Shown: one piece after another, positions 40,026 through 51,419 of the stretch
Layout of the letters: every line of letters begins with the position of its first letter
Position numbering within the stretch: the first letter of the stretch is position 1
Assembly (NCBI GenBank): GCA_905221605.1
Contig: CAJNDS010002745.1
Location: 1,212,203-1,276,202 of the forward strand
Source: Symbiodinium natans
Taxonomy: Eukaryota; Sar; Dinophyceae; Suessiales; Symbiodiniaceae
Length of the DNA stretch: 64,000 bases
Direction: 5' to 3'
Position numbers and translations under genes: made by a program
Notes under the pieces: model-generated
Seen by the model: only the letters and a program-made list of their open reading frames with translations
Database searches by the model: none
Told to the model about the DNA's origin: nothing

Positions 40026-42100
40026 AGACGCCTGCCGGGATCACAACATACTGCACTGGAGATCACAACACAACATGACTTCCCTACCAAAACACATGTG
40101 GCCCAACGTGTCAAACGGGTGCACCAAAATGTGCACATGTAGCTATGTACCAACTTTTGCACCCCGCCAAAGTGAGTGCAGGATTTGATGCAGTCCAACT
40201 GCTCAGTTCAAAGCTTGCATGAACTTTCCAAAAGTCCTACTGTGGCCACATGCAATCCCTGTACAACATGATCTCCACTCGCGCAGCATGCATCCCAGCA
40301 GCTTTCATCTGTTCTGTGTCCATAGTGCGTATGCCCCCTTTTCGGGCAAACGATGTAAACACAACTGCCTGCTTTCCTCGTCCTTTGGCACCTCCAAGGT
40401 TTCAAGCACAGTGCAATCACCTGTGATCCAGACCGATCACATTGCACCACGAAGATTGGTGGTCCTAGCTGACCACGACTGCTCAAAGCACCATGTGAAA
40501 GTTCACTGGTGCACACCAGTCAAGTCATCATGAGCATCGCACAAGTGTGCACAAGATTCATTCACTCTTCCTCTAGGCATTTCATGCCTCATCATCAATA
40601 GGTTCAAAGTGGCGGATAGTGCGCTCGATTCTCAAACGGCACAGGCTGCAGACATCAAGGTCACGATACCTCGAATTCTATCTTTGGTCAGACCGTCACA
40701 GTTACGACACACATGGTTCCGACAACCACTAATCACGTCTTGGATCCATGCCATGCGACCTGGATAAGTTTGATGATTCTTGTGTTGACAGCAGTGGCTG
40801 TTGCCTGCAGTCTGCAGGGCTGCTACAGCCGTGAGCAGTTCGCGTCATGGATTGCCATCAACCTGCCCCGAATCCTTTTAAGTGCAATTCTCCTGCTGAT
40901 TAATGGGCTTTTGGGATTATCCTTCTTGAGCCCAACAAGCGCTAGTTTGCAGAGTCTGTCAAGAAGACTTTCAAGTAAGTGTGCTGTCTTGCCCAACTAG
41001 GGCCAGGATTGGTCCCACTTTTAAAAGTGGGTCCACTTGATTTGCGGAGAGTCCGCTTGATTGGCAACTCTGGAGAAGATCTGAGAAACCATTGCGAACT
41101 TTGTTTTTGGCCGGGCCAAACATGGAACCACAGAAGAAGTGAGTATTCCCTTGGCTCAACCAACTCTGCACTGCTATCGCTTTCTGAACCTGAAATCTCC
41201 GCCTCTGCAGCTAGATGCGCTGTGCGTTGTGTTCCCCGCTGTTGTCCGCAAGAGTTTGCAACAGCTGGAGCTTGCGGGTGCGGGACAGCAAGAGTTTGCA
41301 CAAAAGTCTTGCAGGCACATGCGTGGAGCACTCACAGAATTCTCCAGGTGTTCCCCTTCGGATCTCTTGATCTCCAGTTGCTTGGTGTTTGGTTCGGATC
41401 CCTGGATTTCCAGTTCTTTGCTTCTCTGAACTCCTCACCCCCTACTTATTACAAAGGCATCTCCAAGTAGTGCGCGCTCTCCCCGTGCTCAAAGATGAGC
41501 CCGCAGGCCGCGGGGCTCCAGAGCCGAGGGGGGGACGCCGCCTTCCGATTTGAGGAGTTGGGTTGCGCATCCCTCTCTTTTGCTGTGCGACATGAGGGGA
41601 GGGACCTTCCCAAGTGCAACGTTGCAGTCCGCCGTCTGGCAGTGGAGGCAAACCTGCAAAGTTGGACGCCAAATTCCTTCAGACGTTGAAGTTCTGGTCC
41701 AAGGGGCCACCGCCAAGTGGTCAGGACGGACCCTAGGTCGGTAGGTGACTGAGAGCTCCTTGCCTGTGCCGTGACGCCATGGCGCCGCGGTCCGATGGCT
41801 GTGACACTTACGAGAAGGACATCGCTCGGCGTTTTCTCTTGATGGACGAAGCATTAGTGCAGCCGAGCTCCTTTCCTACCAAGGGAGCTGTCAGGAAAGC
41901 TTGGCAAGCCACGTGGCATCGTAATGTCTAAAGGGACATCCGCTGCTGCAACAGCTTTAGCCGAGCACAACAAGCATGATACCTGTGGCCTTTTGCGCTC
42001 GTGGCGCTCGAAGCTCCTCCGTGGCTCTTTGCTGTGAGCACCGAGCAATTCGGTGGCCAAGTGGGCGCAGATCCGAAAGGGATTGGGGCGCCTGCGAGCC
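40026..42100. other. No recognisable gene
   Basis: A plus-strand ORF at 40713-41000 (95 aa) has two hydrophobic stretches (SLMILVLTAVAVACSLQGCY and RILLSAILLLINGLLGLSFL), which could be membrane segments or chance. A 64-aa ORF at 41495-41689 has plausible composition. The 33 bp around 41661 (TTGGACGCCAAATTC ... CAGACGTTGAAG) recurs near 52397, after the LINE, as a possible target duplication or a shared repeat. Confidence 0.4.
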
Positions 42101-42350
42101 GCTGCGCCTGCGGCTAGCACGGCTAGCTCTTCGTTGATTCGGATGGTCCGACCTTCGGTGGCATCTACCACAAGTTTGAAGGAACATTGCTCAATCTGTG
42201 TGGCGGGCAGGGCGAGTCCTCCAACTACCAGTTCTTTGGGCGCTGTGATGACGACTTCTGGAATGTTGAGCAGGCTGCGTGTGAGGCCGAGCTCTTCGAT
42301 GAGGAGGTTTTTGACTACACAGACATCGTCCCCGCCTCCCTTCTGCGACT

Positions 42351-43320
42351 GTGCGTGGCAGGAGTAGGGCTTCGCTTGCGAGACTCGATGGTGCAGTTCC
42401 TGAGAGTTACACCATGGAGGGATGTGTTCTTGAGGACTGGTCTGACACGAGTGTTGCATGTCACAACATGTCAGTTTGCACTACTGTGGATGAGAGTTCT
42501 TCAGCGGGTTCGCCATGGACCCTGGAGAGCACTTCGTTGAAAGGCCAATGGGAACCATTACGCCCAGCTTCTCCGCGGTTGACCTCGTGGCGCGCTGGAG
42601 GCACGGAAGATGGGATGGACCTGTCGAGCAGCCTGCTTGAGTCACTCAAGCCCATGATCCTCAAACTAGTCAAGGATGCTGTTGAGCAAGCTCTCAAGGG
42701 TTTGTTTGGGCCGTCTTCGGTCGAGGGATCTTCTCCTTCTTCGACCAGGGAGGGAGCTTCAGTGCACAAGCCGACGGGTGACGAGCCACCTGCCAAGAGA
42801 CCGCGCAAGGGCAAGGGAGATGGAAATGTGCCAGTTGACAGCAGCGAGCTTTGCCAATCCGGGCATGCACTTCCAAACCCGACTAATGCAAAGGCCGCAT
42901 CCAAGGGTGCCAAGAGCAAGAGTGGTGACTTGCCGTCAGTTGTAGGAGGCCGTGGCCAGGAGAAGGCTGCTGCGCTGAAAGACAAAAAGAAGGGCAAGGG
43001 CAAAGGCCAGTCCGAGTCACAGGAGGCTGACCAGGGCTGGACAACCGTGAAGCGCCGCGGCTCAGACAAGGATGGAGGAGGGTTTGTCCTGGATACCGAT
43101 GACTGGGACACTCCTCTAATCCTCTTCTCCGAACTGGCCAAGAAGTTTGACGAGCTTAAGGCTGATGAGACCCTCTCAGGTGTCATCTTGTGCTCTGAGT
43201 CCCAGGTCCGCATGGCTTCTACGATGGCTGTAGGGTCGAAGAAAAAGTATCGACTTCTCCTTCTTCATGTCCACAAAGAGGGTGGTGACCGCATTCCTGG
43301 GCGTTTCAATTGGGAGACGC
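42351..43320 (+). CDS. LINE copy 1 ORF1 region
   Basis: The frame has a Ser/Lys/Gly-rich, probably disordered middle with basic patches (PAKRPRKGKGDG, KDKKKGKGKG) and then a structured end: QGWTTVKRRGSDKDG, PLILFSELAKKFDELKADET, KKYRLLLLHVHKEGGDRIPG. The same pattern occurs in copy 2 (EGWQVV..., YKVTTVHLPEEGTKTDTQKIPG). The frame is lost just after IPGRF at about 43300, where a one-base shift leads into the OTU ORF. An N-terminal portion may lie upstream in the frame at 42187-42540. A nucleic-acid-binding ORF1 role is likely from composition only. Confidence 0.6.
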
Positions 43321-45801
43321 CACTTCGAAGCCGGGACCGTCACCAAACTAGTTGCGGAAGGCGCGGCCTCGCCTCAGCTGAAGGGCAAGCACACGGTGGT
43401 GGAGATTGCCAAGAAAGCCACCTCGGTCCTGTATGTGCGTGTGCCGAAGATCTACGTCGGCAACAATTGGCAAAAGTTCAAGCAATCGCCTGGGCGCTCC
43501 TTAATGGCGTGGGCGGCAAGGCTTTCTTTGCAGGTCGTTGACATCTTTGGGTGGCAGGAGCAGAAATCCATGCAGGGCAACGAACAGATCTTCGCCTTGA
43601 TGCGCGTGGAGAATTCCCACATCAAGGACATCTTGACCAAGAGCGGCGTCGAAGGCGTTTTCATTGAGCCACCGCGCCAAGCTATGGCCACCCGCGTGGA
43701 GTGGGTTGAGAGGGACAAGCAGGAGAGCAACGAGCACTACTTTGAACGAGCCGGTCGTCAGAACAAGGACCTGGGCTTGGCAGTGAATGGCCGGTCGATC
43801 GGTGTCCGACACGTCTTGCAACAAGACGACAGGATCACAAGGCTGTGGGTTCTGCAGGATGCCCCGATCGAATGGGGCTCGAGTGAGGCAAGTGCTGCGC
43901 TCCAGCAGTCTTTCCAGAATGTGGCCATCCAGCGCTGGACACGCTCCCGCGGCACCAAGCTCTTCTTCTTCAAGGCGAAGGCGGATCTGGAGGCGGACAG
44001 GGACATGGTGCCCATCTACGCTCGCTTTGATGGCAATGAACACACCATGTGGGCTGTGTGGGCGCATCAGAAGCGAGGAACCACAATGCAACGACCTTTG
44101 AAGGGACGCTCTGTTCCCATCGTCGAGGGTCCGAAGTTGTTGAAGGCTATGGCCACTGCTCCGACAGAACCTCCCACTGCGATTGACGACCAGGGCAAGG
44201 AGACTTCAGCGCCTAAGAGAGCTCGGCTTCCCGCTCAGACGAGGACCCGACCCCCAGATCTGGTCTTCAAGGCCATGCCGAAGGACGGGAACTGTGTGTT
44301 CCATACCCTCGCGGGTGGACTGGAGTGGCTGTCACGCAAGCACAAAAAGCCGCTGAGTCTTTCTGCTCGGGAACTCAGGGCACGTGTTGTCGAGCACATG
44401 CGCAAACACAGCGAAGCCTACGAGGCCGACTATGACGGCAAAAGCCCCGGCGGGGCTGACATGCCGTGGGAACAGTACCTGGATGCGATTGCCCAGGAAG
44501 GTGCCTACGCCTCACATCTCGAGATTCGTGCTATTTGTCGCATTTACGCAGTTCGTGTCATGGTCGTCCCAGAGCATGCTTGTGTGCCCTGCGAAACTTT
44601 TCATTCCAAGGTGAAGGACAGGGTTCTCGTTACGTGGCTAACCGGCAACCCGTGCTCTCACATGGACTTGTTATTGCCGCAAGGAGCAGACAATGATGAG
44701 GCCGATCCCAAGGCATTGAAGTATCCGCAGAAGCTATTGGACATCACGGCGCCACCTACTTTGAAGTACCACGTGGGTGGTCGCGCTGCCTCGTGCGGTT
44801 CGGCTCGGACATCCTTCACTGCAGGCACGGACTGGACCTCCGGGACTACTTCCAGGAAGACTACCTCGAGGGCTAGTGTGGCAGCTACTGACTGGACGCG
44901 ACTCCCTCCCCAACGTGAGTCGAAGCGGGCCCGGACTCTTTCTGAGGTCACGCCCGCGCTTGATGGGACTGCTCGAAGTGCGGTTTCGTCTGGCCCTCTT
45001 TACGGCAACGACCTTCTTTCCGAACTCGAGTCCTTCGAAAACCCGGTGCAGGTCACCAACAAAGGTGGGCGAAAGGCGGTCGTGGAATGGATGCAGGATG
45101 GCATGGCCAAGTGCCGAATCTGTCCCTTTCGGAAAAAGGTGAGCGATGCCAAACAGGCCAGACACATCCTTCAATCCCACTTCAGGAATCATCACAAAGG
45201 CGAATGTTTTTCTGGAACCCCTCAGTTCGTTCAGATGCCTTCTTTGATTGGAGAACTTCCTGCTGAAAGTGACTTCAGTTGGAAGTGTCAGTTTTGCGCG
45301 AGCGGCATCACTCTGGAGGCTGCGCAGCATGTCACCACGTCTCGCATTGCCAGGGACAAGATCCAACACAAGCACGATGCCCACCCCGAGGTGTCGTGGA
45401 AGACTTGGCGGAAAGCGAACCATGCCGACCGGGGTTTGAAGGTCTCGGTCACCAAGCGCAATTCGGCCATCGCCAAGTATGGGTCCTCGACTACAGCGCC
45501 AGAAGGTGGTACGCGCTTCCGCTGGCCACAAAGCCGCGGAAAAACCATTCGGTTCGACCAGAGCTGGCTGTGCAATGCTTGCTCTGTTCCCTTCTCTACC
45601 CCTAAGAAGCTTCAAGCACATCGTCCTAAATGCAAGGGTACGCCCAGCAAAGCTCGGGCTCGAACGCGCCTGAAGATCCTCAACAAGCTCAAGAAGCGCT
45701 ACCTCAAGAATGCCTCTCCTGGCCCACGCCGAGCCCTGGACTTGGCTTGCTTTGATGAGGCGACGAAGATCTTCCAGAGTGCAGTGTCGCCGTTCCCCTG
45801 A
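43310..45801 (+). CDS. LINE copy 1 ORF with OTU protease and zinc fingers
   Basis: About 830 aa. The first 330 residues are a domain shared with copy 2 (FGWQEQKSMQGNEQIFALMR; FIEPPRQAMATRVEWVERDK). The OTU-type cysteine protease follows: KAMPKDGNCVFHTLAGGLEW holds the Asp and the nucleophile Cys, and SHMDLLLP holds the His. Next come three Cys/His modules: CRICPFRKKV with HFRNHH, CQFCASGITL with HKHDAH, and CNACSVPFSTPKKLQAHRPK with a final Cys. The stop at 45801 lies 8 nt before the ATG of the endonuclease ORF. That downstream frame is open upstream of its ATG, so a frameshift fusion is as likely as reinitiation. The OTU may process the polyprotein or remove host ubiquitin; this is inference. 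Confidence 0.8.
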
Positions 45802-45809
45802 TTCGGGCG

Positions 45810-46710
45810 ATGACAGTTAATGCGGCGGGTTTGGGGGTATCTTTTGGCCCCGAGCTCGAAAACTTCATCCATGGATTTGAGGCGGAGATCGTGGCTATCC
45901 CGGAGGCTGACATCCCTGAGCATGCCAGTGTCTCTTTTGTGAATCATTGGCGAGCCCAGGGTCGGCATGCTGCTGTGAGCATCCCCGAAAATGGCCGCTG
46001 CAGGGTCGCTTTGCTGAGCAACATCCCCTTCCGTCAGGTTCCCATCGCACAAGGTGAAGCTGCCACTCGTGCGGTTGCGGTAATGATGGACCTCAAGAAC
46101 CAGCAGGACCGCTACGAGACATTCCTGGTCGTGGCTGTCTACTTGCAGGCTGGCGACGAACGTGTGGCGAGTGTCCAGGCGGAAGCTCTCCTCCAGCAAG
46201 TCCTGCGCTCAGGCTTCCGCTTTGTGGCCCTGGGCGACTGGAATTTGGAGCAGGAACACAACGCTCTCGTCGACTATCACGCAGGCGAGCTCCTGAGGCG
46301 ATGCGATGAGTGTTGGCTTGGTGAGCCTACCCCAGCCACCGGTCCGGTGTACCGTGGAGCACGACGGCGTCGCATCGACTTTGCTTTGTCCCACTTACAG
46401 CTCCCGGCGGTGGAGCTGGATCATTCCCAAGGCCCCTCGGACCATCTGATCCCGCGGTATGGCTTTGACCTACGGGCTCCTCTTCTGCGGGGTGGGCCTC
46501 GGCGACGGCAACTTGTCCTTGACCTGCCAGAGGACATTATCGCTGAGGCCTTCGATGGGATGAATCACGACGACTTTGAGCTCGCGATTAAGCAGGGTGA
46601 TGTGAATCTTGCATGGACGACCTTGTCAGACATGGCCGAAGACCTTCTAGGTGATGTTCAGCCTGATGCGATCCCTCGGAGCGCGCATTGGGAACCCACC
46701 GAGCCTTCCT
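45810..46710 (+). CDS. APE-type endonuclease of LINE copy 1
   Basis: The catalytic pattern of the exonuclease-endonuclease-phosphatase family is present: TVNAAGLG at the start stands for the usual WN strand, AIPEADIPEH holds the metal-binding Glu, FVALGDWNLEQEHNAL is the GDxN motif, RRRRIDFALSH is the ID box, and GPSDHLIPRYG is the SDH motif. The domain is about 240 residues, the usual length. After DLRAPLLRGG it continues into a linker that stays in frame to about 46710 (WEPTEPSFRR), where the homologous sequence switches strand. Copy 2 lacks this domain altogether. Confidence 0.82.
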
Positions 46711-47240
46711 TCCGTAGGGTCGTCGGCAGCAGCATCGAAAGATCAGCAGCAACGGGGCGTGGCACATGCTCCAGAATGGCATCCACACGAGCCAAGTGAT
46801 CCGTGGTCTGGACCTCCTCGGAAGTGGTCCATTTGTCCATCCAGATGTTCTCCTGTAGCTGAACCTCCCGAGCAGGATGTCGACCAGATGTCGGAGTCGG
46901 AGCCTTGGACCGCTTAGCCTCCCACTCCAGCAGCTGATCAGCGCGGCGCTTGACAAAGGCCCGAACCACAGCAGGGTCGTGCCGCGCCCTCTGCTTCCAC
47001 TGCCTGCGGCAGGCTTCATGCTCTTCGCGAGCGTAAGCATCGGCCAGAGCCTGCACTTCGGTGAAGAAGTCGTCGTCGCCCATAGTCTCGTAAAAGGGTA
47101 GCTCGGGCACCAGCTGACGCGTCCCCCGAAGCGATCGCCGGATGCTGGAACGAAGTTGATCATCATAAGGGCGACGAACTGCAACCTGAAGACGGGCCAA
47201 GAGGCGTCGAAGAGCTCGCAAACCAGCCCCTTGCGACTTT
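46710..47240 (-). other. Inverted internal segment of LINE copy 1
   Basis: On the minus strand this stretch encodes the endonuclease-RT linker: LADAYAREEHEACRRQWKQR and VVRAFVKRRADQLLEWEAKR match LYDSYVTSEKEARILRWKCM and VAWLRRRADLALELQA of copy 2, where they lie on the same strand as the RT. WMDKWTTSEEVQ matches WEKLWTYPEDDP in the same way. The neighbouring endonuclease and RT are on the plus strand, so about 530 bp were flipped in place. Confidence 0.75.
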
Positions 47241-47243
47241 CGA

Positions 47244-47890
47244 CTGACTCCGGAAACTTTGAAGCAAGCCGTGCGTGCCATGAAACACAAAGCCGCCGGT
47301 CCTGACCACTGGAGCGGGCCTGCTCTTCTGGCGCTTCCGTGGAAATGGTGGGTGATGGCGTCCAGGGTTTGGGACTTGGTTCTGGATTCAGGGGTGGTGC
47401 CTGATGCCTGGGCTCGTGGCAGGACTGTCCTCTTGTTCAAGCCCAATGGCAAGACTCGACCTCTGACGATCCTCCCGTTGATATGGCGCGCCGGCGCCCG
47501 TTGCTTGAACTGCAAGTTGAAGGCATGGTGCGACAGTTGGCGCTCTCATCGTGACGCTGGAGGACTTCCTGCCACCTCGGTGGGCCATGCTCTCCAACAG
47601 CTTCAGCTCGCTCTCAACAAGGGCATGGTGGCTGCGGTGCAGCAGGATGTGGCTGGATACTTCGACTGTCTGGAGCATCATCTCGTTGATCGAGTTCTTC
47701 GTCACCTGCGAGCGCCGCCTGGAATGGTCTCCGTCCTCGCTGATTTCTACCAAAAAGGGCAAAGGATATTCAAACTTGAAGGGGCGCTCGGCTCCTCATG
47801 GAGGCGACCGACGCGAGGCATCCCTCAAGGTTGCCCGTTCTCCCCCGTCATATCTGCGGCCCTCACACATATTTGGAGCGTTTTCGTTGT
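47244..47890 (+). CDS. Reverse transcriptase fragment of LINE copy 1 (fingers and palm to motif B)
   Basis: The frame opens with LTPETLKQAVRAMKHKAAGP and DHWSG, matching copy 2 (LVRQAKHMSGKAPGHDSWSA). RT motif 1-2 sequences follow (WARGRTVLLFKPNGKTRPLT), then motif A, AVQQDVAGYFDCL, with the catalytic Asp, and motif B, RGIPQGCPFSPVISAAL. The homology stops at HIWSVFV, where telomere-type repeats begin. Motif C with its paired Asp is missing. Further downstream the chance ORF reads through the repeats as GFRVWGLGF and is not protein. Confidence 0.82.
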
Positions 47891-49585
47891 GGGTTTAGGG
47901 TTTAGGGTTTGGGGTTTGGAGTTTAGGGTTTGGGGTTTAGGGTTTGGGGTTTGGGGTTTGCGGTTTGGGGTTGGGGGGTTTGGGTTTCGATGGATTAAAG
48001 GTTATAGGGTGCTCCCTGTCCCTATCTCTTTTACTGCGCAGCACACTGAAACATTCTAACTTCAAATGCTAAGCTCTATCAACGTCTCTATGGCCTCTGA
48101 AGCCCACAGCAGCCAGCACTGTACAACAAAACCATGAAAGCCAAAAGACCCCAAAAACTCGAAAACCAAGTCCTTATACCCTAAACCTAAGCCTTAAACC
48201 CCGAAACCCTAAAACCCTAAACCTCAAACCCTCAAACCCTAAACCCTAAACCCCAACATTACAACCCCGTGAACCACCAGTCCCAGCAAAACAAACCGTC
48301 AACACCATGCAAGGCCCAACCCCCCCGGCCCCCCAAATTTAACCACCCTGGCCTTGGGGTTTAGGGTTTCGGGTTGACGTCTAAGGTTGGGTTAAGGGCT
48401 TAGGATTGTAGGGCTTACGGTGTAGGTTTAGGGTCTATAGGGTTCACCTTACACCTCGAGCCCTCTGAAACTCTCTCCCCCAAGCCCACACAAGCCGTCC
48501 ACGTCTTGCACGTTTAAACCCCAAAAGCTAAAAAACCTGAACGCATACCCACAACGAAGATCAAGACCAAACCAACCTTGGTGTCCTCAACCCCAAACCG
48601 AAACCCTAAACCGCCTGGTTTAGAGTTCCCAAACTCCCCCCCCCCCCCCCCCCAAACCCTATAAACTCTAAACCCTAAACCCTAAACCCTAACAAGGTCC
48701 CAGAGGCCCACTGGAGGTTCCTCCTCGGCCCTGGCAGCGTGACGGGATGCGGCCGACGCGCCGGCGGGCGCCGGTTCATCGCGCCTGCGGCCCGAGTGGC
48801 CCCCTTGTTAACCCCAAACCCCAAACCCCAAACCCTAAACCCTAAACCCTAAACCCCAAACCCTAAACCCTAAACCCTAAACCCTAAATCCTAAATCCTA
48901 AATCCTAAACCCCAAATACTATATCTTGAGATGTTCCCCCTTCTACTAACAGTCCTTAACAGGGATTGTAGTACCTCTATTATGATCCCGAAGGACTGTT
49001 AGCATGAGGACTATATCCTCTGAACCCTGAACCCTAGACGGAACCACCCTGAAAGCACAGAAGCAAAACACCCTAAGCTCAACAAAGCATAGCCAAGCTT
49101 GTACCACAAAACCTACAACTCGCCCTGTTTCCAAGAAGCCGTAAACCCTCTCAGGGTAGTTTCGCGGGCCCCCAATGTGGGCCCTTAAAAGGGACCCCTT
49201 ATATAACCCTTGTGTACCCCAAAAAAACCGAGGAACTCATACTTTAGAACCCTTTAAGTAGGGCAAGGGACCATGCTAAGGGCCCATGAAACTTCCCTTC
49301 TATACTCCCCCTTAAAACCTTAACAAAAATCCTGTTTTTGATATCTTCTTGGTTTTTAAATAAACATAAACAGAAATAATTCCCAAAGGAGATATAGCCT
49401 TAGAAGCCCGAGATGCCATCGATCTGCAATTTCCGGGTCTGGCTCCTGCCTGCGTACTCGACAACGTCCACTCCTCCACTACCTTGAGGGTTCAGGGTTG
49501 AGGGATTAGGGTGTTAAACGGTTCAGAGTCCAGAGATTAGGGGTTTAAAGTTTAGGGTTTAGGATTGAGGCTCCTGGGGAGGACA
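47891..49585. repeat. 1.7-kb block rich in telomere-type repeats inside the LINE RT
   Basis: TTTAGGG/TTTGGGG repeats at 47891-47975, CCCTAAA-type at about 48177-48262, TTTAGGG relicts near 48355-48440, CCCTAAA at 48655-48700 and 48810-48930, then TTTAGGG variants at 49490-49570. Between them is unique sequence with no gene, and a C18 run at 48636-48653. The RT region around motif C is replaced. Orientation changes several times inside the block, so it is not one simple tract. Confidence 0.85.
48636..48653 (+). repeat. C18 homopolymer
   Basis: Eighteen consecutive C residues, flanked by CCTAAACCC-type repeats. Confidence 0.9.
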
Positions 49586-49589
49586 ACCG

Positions 49590-51419
49590 TTCAGCAGGTT
49601 GGAGGAGGCGGTCGAGCGCTCCACCTGCTTCGATGAGGCATTTCACCTAGAACTCAATCTGGGCAAGTGTGCAGTTGCTGCGAAGACAGTGACTGCGGAG
49701 GTTTCAGCCCTCGCGGATGGACTGGGCTATGGCTGCGCCGACTCACTTGACATCTTGGGTGTCGTGGCACGTTTCGAGGAGCCCTGGAGCCTCTTGAAGT
49801 TCTCGGTGCGCAAAGTGGTTTTGCGCCTGCAGCTTCTACGCAGCACGCGTTTGTCGGACAACCTGTCCAAGGCGTTGATGTCGTCGCTGATTACTCCGTG
49901 CTATTCCTGGGCGGCCGCTTTCGCCTCGCCGGACCCCAGCGAACTTGCTGAGATCCGCCAGGCTGTTCTTCCACTTTTCAGCGTCGGGGCGGTCACCGGC
50001 ATTGCCAAGGTCCTGATGTACGAGGTGCTGGGCTGGGAGCTGGAGCCGCAGTTCGCTATTGACAAAGCGTGCCTCAGGGCTGCATGGCATTTCTGTGTGA
50101 GGCCACCTGGTTGGATGGAGGAGAGGCCTCTTGCTGAGGTTGCTGGACAGGGCCTGGAACTTCTGCCCACTACTCGCCCCACTCTTGCGAGGCTTGGATG
50201 GTGGCTGGAAAGCGGCTCCTCCGTGATCTGTAGGCGTGACGACATGGGCGCCGTAAGGCGCATTTACGTCGGGCATGAATCCTTCGCTGGTCTGTACAAG
50301 GCTCTGGTCTACCACTACAGGCAGCTGTACCTGTCCAAGGCGGACCGTCTTTGGCGTCCACGACCTCGTGAAGTTGGTTGTGCTGTTGGACTGGATTTGC
50401 CGGCCCCACCGCAGGGCCTCAACTACGAGTTTGAGGGGCACAAGGCGGCTTACTACCAGGCGGGTGGACAACGCAGCGTGCGATTGGCCGCTCTGGGTGC
50501 AGGCGCCTCATGCTGGCACTTCAATGCGGGTAACTACTTCCCTTCAGAGCATAGAAGATGGCGTTGCGTCTGCGGTGGTGACACTCCATCGAGGCCGCAT
50601 TTATCATGGACGTGCGCCAGCACTGCACCTTTCCGCGAGGGTTGCACGCCTCCGGTGGATAGGGCTCAGGAAAGATTGCTGGCTCGGGCTCTCCCACAGC
50701 TTCCAGTCGCCCCTCTGACTCTCGACGAGGACGACTTCTTGCAGGAGGTGGCGATGCGCATCACAGGAACCTGGCAGGAACTGGAGAGCCAGCCGTTGTA
50801 CCTCGCTACGGATGGCAGTTCCAAACACGAGGTAGGGGCTTGGGCCATCGTCGTGCATGAAGAGGCTCACTCATACGCAATGGGGGACGGCGCTGAAGAT
50901 CAGTCTCCATTTCGTATGGAAGTACGGGCGATTTGTGCAACTCTATCGGCTCTAGAGCGGGCCACTGCCGATGCGAGTGCTCTTCATGGCTCCCAAGGTC
51001 GTTGTGTCTACATTGTCTCTGACTGCAAGGCGGCCATCTCGGCTCTGAGTGGGTACGACGGCTTCGACCTACGCTTGCTGCTCGATGCTGGCCGCCGTGA
51101 TCTCCAATTGGTCCCTTGTCGTGGCTTTCGAGTTGAGTTCACCTGGGTGCCATCCCACGACAAGCGTCAGCACTGGTGCCCTCCTGCGCCTCATGATGCG
51201 GGGCGCCTTCGTGCCCTTAACCGAGCAGCTGATCTGGCAGCTGGCGCTTGCATGGCGCGCCGTTGTCAAGGTTCTCTTCGTCAACGTTGGCATCAACTCG
51301 CTGCTGAGACCCGACGGTGGGAGGAACAGGCCATCGCGCTCACTGCGAAGGCTGCTGAGATGTACCATGCATTCTTGAAGACCTGGGGCTTGCGGCCGAG
51401 CGAGTTCTTGGCATCCTGA
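49590..51419 (+). CDS. RT C-terminal region and RNase H of LINE copy 1
   Basis: It resumes just after where motif C should be (LEEAVERSTCFDEAFHLELN, LGKCAVA), then follows the conserved thumb-like region (LDILGV, KVVLRLQLLRSTRLSDNLSK, EVLGWELEPQFAIDKACLRA). A Cys-rich module (CVCGGDTPSRPHLSWTCAST) matches copy 2. RNase H: LATDGSSKHEVGAWAIVV (first Asp), FRMEVRAICATLSALE (Glu), YIVSDCKAAISAL (Asp) and WVPSHDKRQHW ... LNRAADLAA (His and Asp region). All four catalytic positions are present. The stop at 51419 follows a helical tail similar to that of copy 2. Confidence 0.82.
   Translation, partial: FSRLEEAVERSTCFDEAFHLELNLGKCAVAAKTVTAEVSALADGLGYGCADSLDILGVVARFEEPWSLLKFSVRKVVLRLQLLRSTRLSDNLSKALMSSLITPCYSWAAAFASPDPSELAEIRQAVLPLFSVGAVTGIAKVLMYEVLGWELEPQFAIDKACLRAAWHFCVRPPGWMEERPLAEVAGQGLELLPTTRPTLARLGWWLESGSSVICRRDDMGAVRRIYVGHESFAGLYKALVYHYRQLYLSKADRLWRPRPREVGCAVGLDLPAPPQGLNYEFEGHKAAYYQAGGQRSVRLAALGAGASCWHFNAGNYFPSEHRRWRCVCGGDTPSRPHLSWTCASTAPFREGCTPPVDRAQERLLARALPQLPVAPLTLDEDDFLQEVAMRITGTWQELESQPLYLATDGSSKHEVGAWAIVVHEEAHSYAMGDGAEDQSPFRMEVRAICATLSALERATADASALHGSQGRCVYIVSDCKAAISALSGYDGFDLRLLLDAGRRDLQLVPCRGFRVEFTWVPSHDKRQHWCPPAPHDAGRLRALNRAADLAAGACMARRCQGSLRQRWHQLAAETRRWEEQAIALTAKAAEMYHAFLKTWGLRPSEFLAS

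Larger units (their letters stand above)
42100..51419 (+). mobile_element. OTU-containing LINE, copy 1 (rearranged)
   Basis: Order: a low-complexity ORF1 region (42351-43320), a domain shared with copy 2, OTU protease and three zinc fingers (to 45801), APE endonuclease (45810-46710), an inverted linker (46710-47240), RT to motif B (47244-47890), a block rich in telomere-type repeats (47891-49585), the RT thumb region and RNase H (49590-51419). It is aligned by eye to copy 2 at 53.9-60.7 kb along most of its length. OTU domains in APE-type LINEs have been reported for the Dualen/RandI group, which is a reasonable comparison. The element is inactive because it is frameshifted, inverted and interrupted. 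Confidence 0.8.

Noticed and set aside
42461-45621. Long minus-strand ORFs (196-295 aa) under LINE copy 1
   Set aside because: They are antisense to frames with OTU, zinc-finger and other recognisable motifs.
47880-48059. Open reading through telomere-type repeats (GFRVWGLGF peptide) as a protein tail of the RT
   Set aside because: It is translation of the heptamers TTTAGGG and TTTGGGG. The peptide arises wherever these repeats are read and is not conserved with LINE copy 2.
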